DNA of 64,000 nucleotides from Micromonospora gifhornensis (GTDB lineage: Bacteria > Actinomycetota > Actinomycetes > Mycobacteriales > Micromonosporaceae). The stretch spans positions 50,717-114,716 of the forward strand of contig NZ_BOPA01000012.1 in the NCBI RefSeq assembly GCF_016863515.1, read 5' to 3'. Below are positions 60,428 to 64,000 of the stretch, piece after piece. The notes beneath the pieces are model-generated. The model was given only the letters and a program-made list of their open reading frames with translations, was not told where the DNA came from and ran no database searches. A program made the translations under genes and the position numbers. Numbering within the stretch: position 1 is the stretch's first letter; each line of letters starts with the position of its first letter.

Positions 60428-63400
60428 CGGCTCGTCTCCTTGGTCGAGGTGCTGTTCTGAGTCGCGCCGGCCGTTCGGCCGCGCTGGACGCCGCGGTGGT
60501 AGGCCGACAGCAGACCGCGTACTTCGTCCGGCGTACGCCGACTGTGTTCCCGTCCGCTCCGGGGCTCGATCCCGCCGGGCACGAGTTGCGCCTGCGGCAC
60601 CCGCTTCGGCAGGCCGGACCGGGTCGTACCGGCCGGGGTGGGCTCGGCGGCCTGGCTGGCGCGCGTCCAGCCCTCGTCGGCCGCGGTCCGCCAGGCGTCG
60701 TCGTCGGCAGCGGCGGACGGGGCGGCAGCCGGCGTCGGTGGCGCCGCCGGCGGGGGCGCGGCCGGTGGGGGCGCCGCAGCCGGGGTACCTGTCGACGCGG
60801 CGGACGAGGTGGGGTACGACGGTGGCGACAGGGAGGCGTCGCCGGCAGCAGCACCCGGTGTACGGGTGGGCAGCGGAGTGCGCCCCTTCGTCGGCTCGAC
60901 GGCCGGTGCCGACGGGCTGGCGGCCGGCGGACCGGCGGTCGCGGTCGCGGTCGCGGGTGACTCGTCGAACTGCGGCCGACTGAAGATCGCCGTCACGTCG
61001 TTGCCGTGCGACCGGAACCAGACCGCTTCCATCTCGCGGAAGATCGGCGCCTCGGCCTGCGGCTCCGGCGGCGCGGTGATCGGTGCGCTGGCCATCGGAG
61101 CGGTCGCGGCCAGGCTGGCACCCAGCCCACCGAACATCGGGGCGTCCTGACCGCCGCCCGACCCCTGACCCGCGGTCGGCGCGAACCCGCTCGGCGCCGC
61201 CGCCGGTGTGAACCCGCTCGGCGCCGCCGCCGGTGTGAAGCCGTTCGGGGCGGCGGGCGCGAACCCGTTCGCGGTGGTGACCGGGGCACCGGCGACCGGA
61301 CCGACCGGCAGCACGGGTGCGGCCGGCTGCGGGTTGCTGGGGGTGTTCGCCGTCCGGTAGGACAGCGGGTCGATGGTCGGCGAGGCGACGGTGGGCGTAC
61401 CGGCGTTGAACCCGCCGGCGTACGCCGGTGGAGACGTGTGCGCCGGTGGCGTGTGCTGCGGTGTGGGGTCGGCGGCGGGCCACGGCGTGGCGGCCGGCGC
61501 GCTGCGCCACCTGTCGCTGAGGGTGGCGGTGGTGCTGCGCCCCGCTCCGGCGAGCGGTTCACCGGCACCGGCCGGCGACTGCTCGACCGCGAGCGGCTGG
61601 CGCGGGCGGGTGATCGCCTGGTCGCGGCCCCGGAGGCTCGGCAGGATCACCGTGGCGGCCGGCAGCGTGATCTGGGCGACGGTGCCACCCTCGACGTTAC
61701 GGCGCAGCTCGACCCGGATGCCGTAGCGGGCCGCGAGCCGGCTGACCACGGCCAGACCCATCAGCCGGAACGCCGCGACGTCCACGGTGGAGGGAGCGGC
61801 GAGTCGCTTGTTCAGCGAGTCCAGTTGCTCGTCGGTCAGGCCGAGACCACGGTCCTCGATCTGGATGAGCACGTAGTCACGGATCCGCCGGCCGTCGGCA
61901 ACCACCGTGGTGTTCGGCGGCGAGAAGCGGGTGGCGTTGTCGAGCAGTTCGGCCACCAGCCGGACGACGTCGTTGACCGCGTGCGCGGCCACCGACACGT
62001 CGGTGTCGACGGTGCCGAACTCGATCCGGTTGTAGAGCTCCACCTCGGACTGCGCGGCCCGCAGCACGTCGACGAGCAACGCGTCGTCGCGGCGTGGCAC
62101 GGCGGAGTCGGCCCCGGCCAGCACCAGCAGGTTCTCGTCGTTGCGGCGCATTCGAGTGGCGAGGTGGTCGAGCTCGAAGAGCTGGGCGAGGCGCTTCGGG
62201 TCCTCCTCGCCGCGCTCGATCGCGTCGAGTTCGCCGATCATCCGGTCGACAAGCGTCTGACTGCGGCGGGCCAGGTTGAGGAACATCGCCGAGACGCTGC
62301 TCCGCAGGGCCGCCTGCTCGGCCGCGACCCGGACGGCCTCCCGGTGCACGACGTTGAACGCCGAGGCGACCTGGCCCACCTCGTCACGGTTGTTGAGCTG
62401 GATCGGGTCTCGTACCTCGCGGACGATCTCGTCGACGCTGCCGTCGCTGACGTTGCCCATCCCCTGCAGGCGGCGCACCGCCTCGGGCAGGTCGTGGTTG
62501 GCCACCGAGAGCGCACCCTCGCGGAGCCGACGCAGCGAGTGGTTCAGCGAGCGGGCCAGCACCACGGCCAGGGTCACCGCGATGACCAGGGTGAGCAACA
62601 CGAGCGTGGTCTCGACGATCGCCTGCCGGATGACGTCCGACCGGGCCTGCTCGGTCTTGGCGAGGAGCCGGTTCTCCAGCTCGCCCTCGGCCCACCGCAT
62701 CAGCTCGTGCACCGCGCCGATCGCTGCGGTGGCGTCCTGGGCGGAGACCGGCGAGCCCCGGCCGACCGAGCGGGTGATGTCGGTGGCGATCCGGTCGGCC
62801 AGCACCACGGCGTCACCGGAGACGGTGCTCTCGACAAGCGCCCGTTGGGTCGGGTCGGCGGCCAACGAGAAGGACAGCAGCGCTTCCTGCTGGCCGGTCA
62901 GGGTGGCCACGAACGCGGAGAACTGCTCGGTGTCGAGCCGTCCGGTGGTCAGCGCAGTGAACGCGACGGCCTCTTCCTCGGCCACGGCCGCCTTGGCGCG
63001 GGCGAAGGCGGCGACCGCGCGCCGGTTGTCGGCCAGGCTCTCCTCGCCCGGCAACTGGGCCAGGCCGTCGCTGTAGCCGACCAGGTCGGCCAGGATTACG
63101 CCGTAGCGCAACGCGGCCTCGGCGACCTGCATCTGCTGGCGGTCGAGCACTTCCTGTCGGGTGCCGTCGAGGGTGTCCAGGTGCCGGTCGATGGCCGTCA
63201 GCCGGTCGCGGACCGCGGTGGGGACGTCGCCGATCCGGGCTCGCTCCGCGCGGTACGCATCGACCCGTTCCTGGGTCCGACGCACCCGCAGGTTGTACGC
63301 GTCGACCTGCTGCTGCGTCGAGGCCAGGTAGGCGGCAGCCGCCATCCGCTCGGCGTGCAGGTCGTTGGCCAAGGCGGAGATCTTCGTCGACAGGACGGTG

Positions 63401-63606
63401 AGCGAGCGAGCCTGGGAAGCCTCGTAGGCGCCTTCACCGACGGCGACCAGACGGACTGTGGCCAATGCGATGACCGCAGCCACCGGAACGACCAGGATCA
63501 ACGCCAGCTTGGACCGGATCCGGGCGTCGCGCAGCCGGGGCAGCCTGCGCCGTCCGTTGTGCTCGGCGTCGCCGCTGGCGGGCAGGGTCGTCGGTCCGGT
63601 GCTCAC
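60424..63606 (-). CDS. Conservon sensor histidine kinase-like protein (CvnA type) with NIT domain
   Basis: 1060 residues. Membrane helix near 35-55 (LALILVVPVAAVIALATVRL), an extracellular nitrate/nitrite-sensing (NIT)-type helical domain at about 60-320, a second membrane helix near 345-365, HAMP (about 370-440), and a HATPase domain with N box LVAELLDNATRFSPPNTTVV and IEDRGLGLT. The dimerisation helices lack a clear phospho-His, as in other CvnA proteins. From about 650 the tail is long, Pro/Ala-rich and repetitive (GFTPAAAPS units). GTG 63606 has GGAGG 7 nt upstream. Its closeness to the nitrate cluster makes nitrate a candidate signal, not a demonstrated one. Confidence 0.93.
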   Translation of the reverse strand: MSTGPTTLPASGDAEHNGRRRLPRLRDARIRSKLALILVVPVAAVIALATVRLVAVGEGAYEASQARSLTVLSTKISALANDLHAERMAAAAYLASTQQQVDAYNLRVRRTQERVDAYRAERARIGDVPTAVRDRLTAIDRHLDTLDGTRQEVLDRQQMQVAEAALRYGVILADLVGYSDGLAQLPGEESLADNRRAVAAFARAKAAVAEEEAVAFTALTTGRLDTEQFSAFVATLTGQQEALLSFSLAADPTQRALVESTVSGDAVVLADRIATDITRSVGRGSPVSAQDATAAIGAVHELMRWAEGELENRLLAKTEQARSDVIRQAIVETTLVLLTLVIAVTLAVVLARSLNHSLRRLREGALSVANHDLPEAVRRLQGMGNVSDGSVDEIVREVRDPIQLNNRDEVGQVASAFNVVHREAVRVAAEQAALRSSVSAMFLNLARRSQTLVDRMIGELDAIERGEEDPKRLAQLFELDHLATRMRRNDENLLVLAGADSAVPRRDDALLVDVLRAAQSEVELYNRIEFGTVDTDVSVAAHAVNDVVRLVAELLDNATRFSPPNTTVVADGRRIRDYVLIQIEDRGLGLTDEQLDSLNKRLAAPSTVDVAAFRLMGLAVVSRLAARYGIRVELRRNVEGGTVAQITLPAATVILPSLRGRDQAITRPRQPLAVEQSPAGAGEPLAGAGRSTTATLSDRWRSAPAATPWPAADPTPQHTPPAHTSPPAYAGGFNAGTPTVASPTIDPLSYRTANTPSNPQPAAPVLPVGPVAGAPVTTANGFAPAAPNGFTPAAAPSGFTPAAAPSGFAPTAGQGSGGGQDAPMFGGLGASLAATAPMASAPITAPPEPQAEAPIFREMEAVWFRSHGNDVTAIFSRPQFDESPATATATAGPPAASPSAPAVEPTKGRTPLPTRTPGAAAGDASLSPPSYPTSSAASTGTPAAAPPPAAPPPAAPPTPAAAPSAAADDDAWRTAADEGWTRASQAAEPTPAGTTRSGLPKRVPQAQLVPGGIEPRSGREHSRRTPDEVRGLLSAYHRGVQRGRTAGATQNSTSTKETSR

Positions 63607-64000
63607 GACATCGCCTCCGTCGTTTTCTCCGCGCCTGACCCGTCGACCCGTAGTTGGAACGACGGCCGGCGCCACGCGCGGCACGGCCGCGATTTCATCA
63701 GACGAGATCGGGTTTGGGAAGCCGCAGTGAGGCAGGAAACGGTTGGTGGACACGCATCCTGTTGTCCGCTCAACTAATACCTACATTTCCACAGTGCCCT
63801 TGATCAGGGCATGTCACTCCAGAGTGGTCATTCATGTCGCCAGCGTGAGCATACGAAAACATCTGGTTACGCCAACATGTGGGATTGACGTCCCGAAACG
63901 CTCCCCGGCGGCTCCGCTTGACCCCAGCGCCCGGCATTGGCAAGGTTTTGCAGGCTTCGCGCACACGGTACGGCAGACCTACCCAGAATATCCACTGAGG
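63607..64000 (-). promoter_or_regulatory. Non-coding region upstream of the conservon
   Basis: 394 bases with no supported gene. The part at 63760-63870 is AT-richer; on the minus strand GGTATTAGTTGAGCGGAC (around 63768-63785) offers a -10-like TATTAG block. No repeat, tRNA or operator was recognised. Confidence 0.35.

Noticed and set aside
61006..63777. 923-codon open frame opposite the conservon kinase
   Set aside because: Antisense shadow; the kinase frame carries clear HAMP and ATPase motifs.
63770..63964. 64-codon open frame near the right edge
   Set aside because: No ribosome site, no similarity and composition unlike neighbours; it lies in the AT-richer region expected to hold the conservon promoter.

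Overview
The window is high-GC actinobacterial DNA, almost certainly Micromonosporaceae (Micromonospora/Salinispora-like). The reasons are the uniformly GC-rich third codon positions, a WhiD/WhiB3-type WhiB gene divergent from a BldM-like regulator next to groESL and guaB/guaB3, a Streptomyces-type conservon, and many genes that appear to be leaderless (a TAnnnT -10 box 6-8 nt before an ATG or GTG). This placement is inference from gene content and order; no database search was run.

Layout. 1-7.5 kb: PspC envelope-stress proteins, phosphatidylethanolamine synthesis (psd, pssA) and two adjacent double-Nudix paralogues. 7.5-21.3 kb: an old actinobacterial block with guaA, a cholesterol-oxidase-like GMC enzyme, an LCP cell-wall ligase, an M1 lipoprotein peptidase, guaB3, guaB, a DUF5319 gene, a BldM-like regulator, a WhiB protein, then groEL and groES behind two CIRCE operators. 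21.6-30.8 kb: a methyltransferase, a YbaK deacylase, a xylose-type ABC importer with its ROK regulator, a DUF4142 protein and a CopC-CopD fusion. 30.8-37.1 kb: the remains of an alr-ung-tsaB-rimI region, interrupted by a secreted GH11 xylanase and a small secreted protein. tsaB has lost its middle, a second copy of the ung 3' end survives, and tsaE and tsaD are not seen. 37.2-48.8 kb: nnr, a small secreted-type protein with an alpha/beta hydrolase, glmS, a DapC-like aminotransferase, a frameshifted LPxTG surface protein, glmM, rpsI and rplM. 49-58.9 kb: complete nitrate assimilation (narK, nasA, a NasC-like reductase, nirB, nirD, a HemD-regulator fusion) with a MazEF-type toxin-antitoxin pair between narK and nasA. 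59-63.6 kb: a four-gene conservon (sensor kinase, roadblock protein, DUF742 protein, GTPase).

How the genes work together. psd and pssA make phosphatidylethanolamine; guaA, guaB and guaB3 belong to guanine nucleotide synthesis; glmS, glmM and alr feed peptidoglycan. The nitrate genes take nitrate through nitrite to ammonium, and the HemD fusion makes the siroheme precursor that NirB needs.

The most unusual signal is a palindromic repeat of about 58 bp. It occurs once between genes (58889-58944) and twice inside protein genes in the same reading frame: a methyltransferase (22361-22418) and nitrate reductase (52772-52830). In each protein it adds about 20 residues. This resembles the logic of Rickettsia palindromic elements. 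A second family of palindromes with GTCGATC/GATCGAC ends sits between genes at 5.8, 9.2, 13.9 and 21.4 kb.
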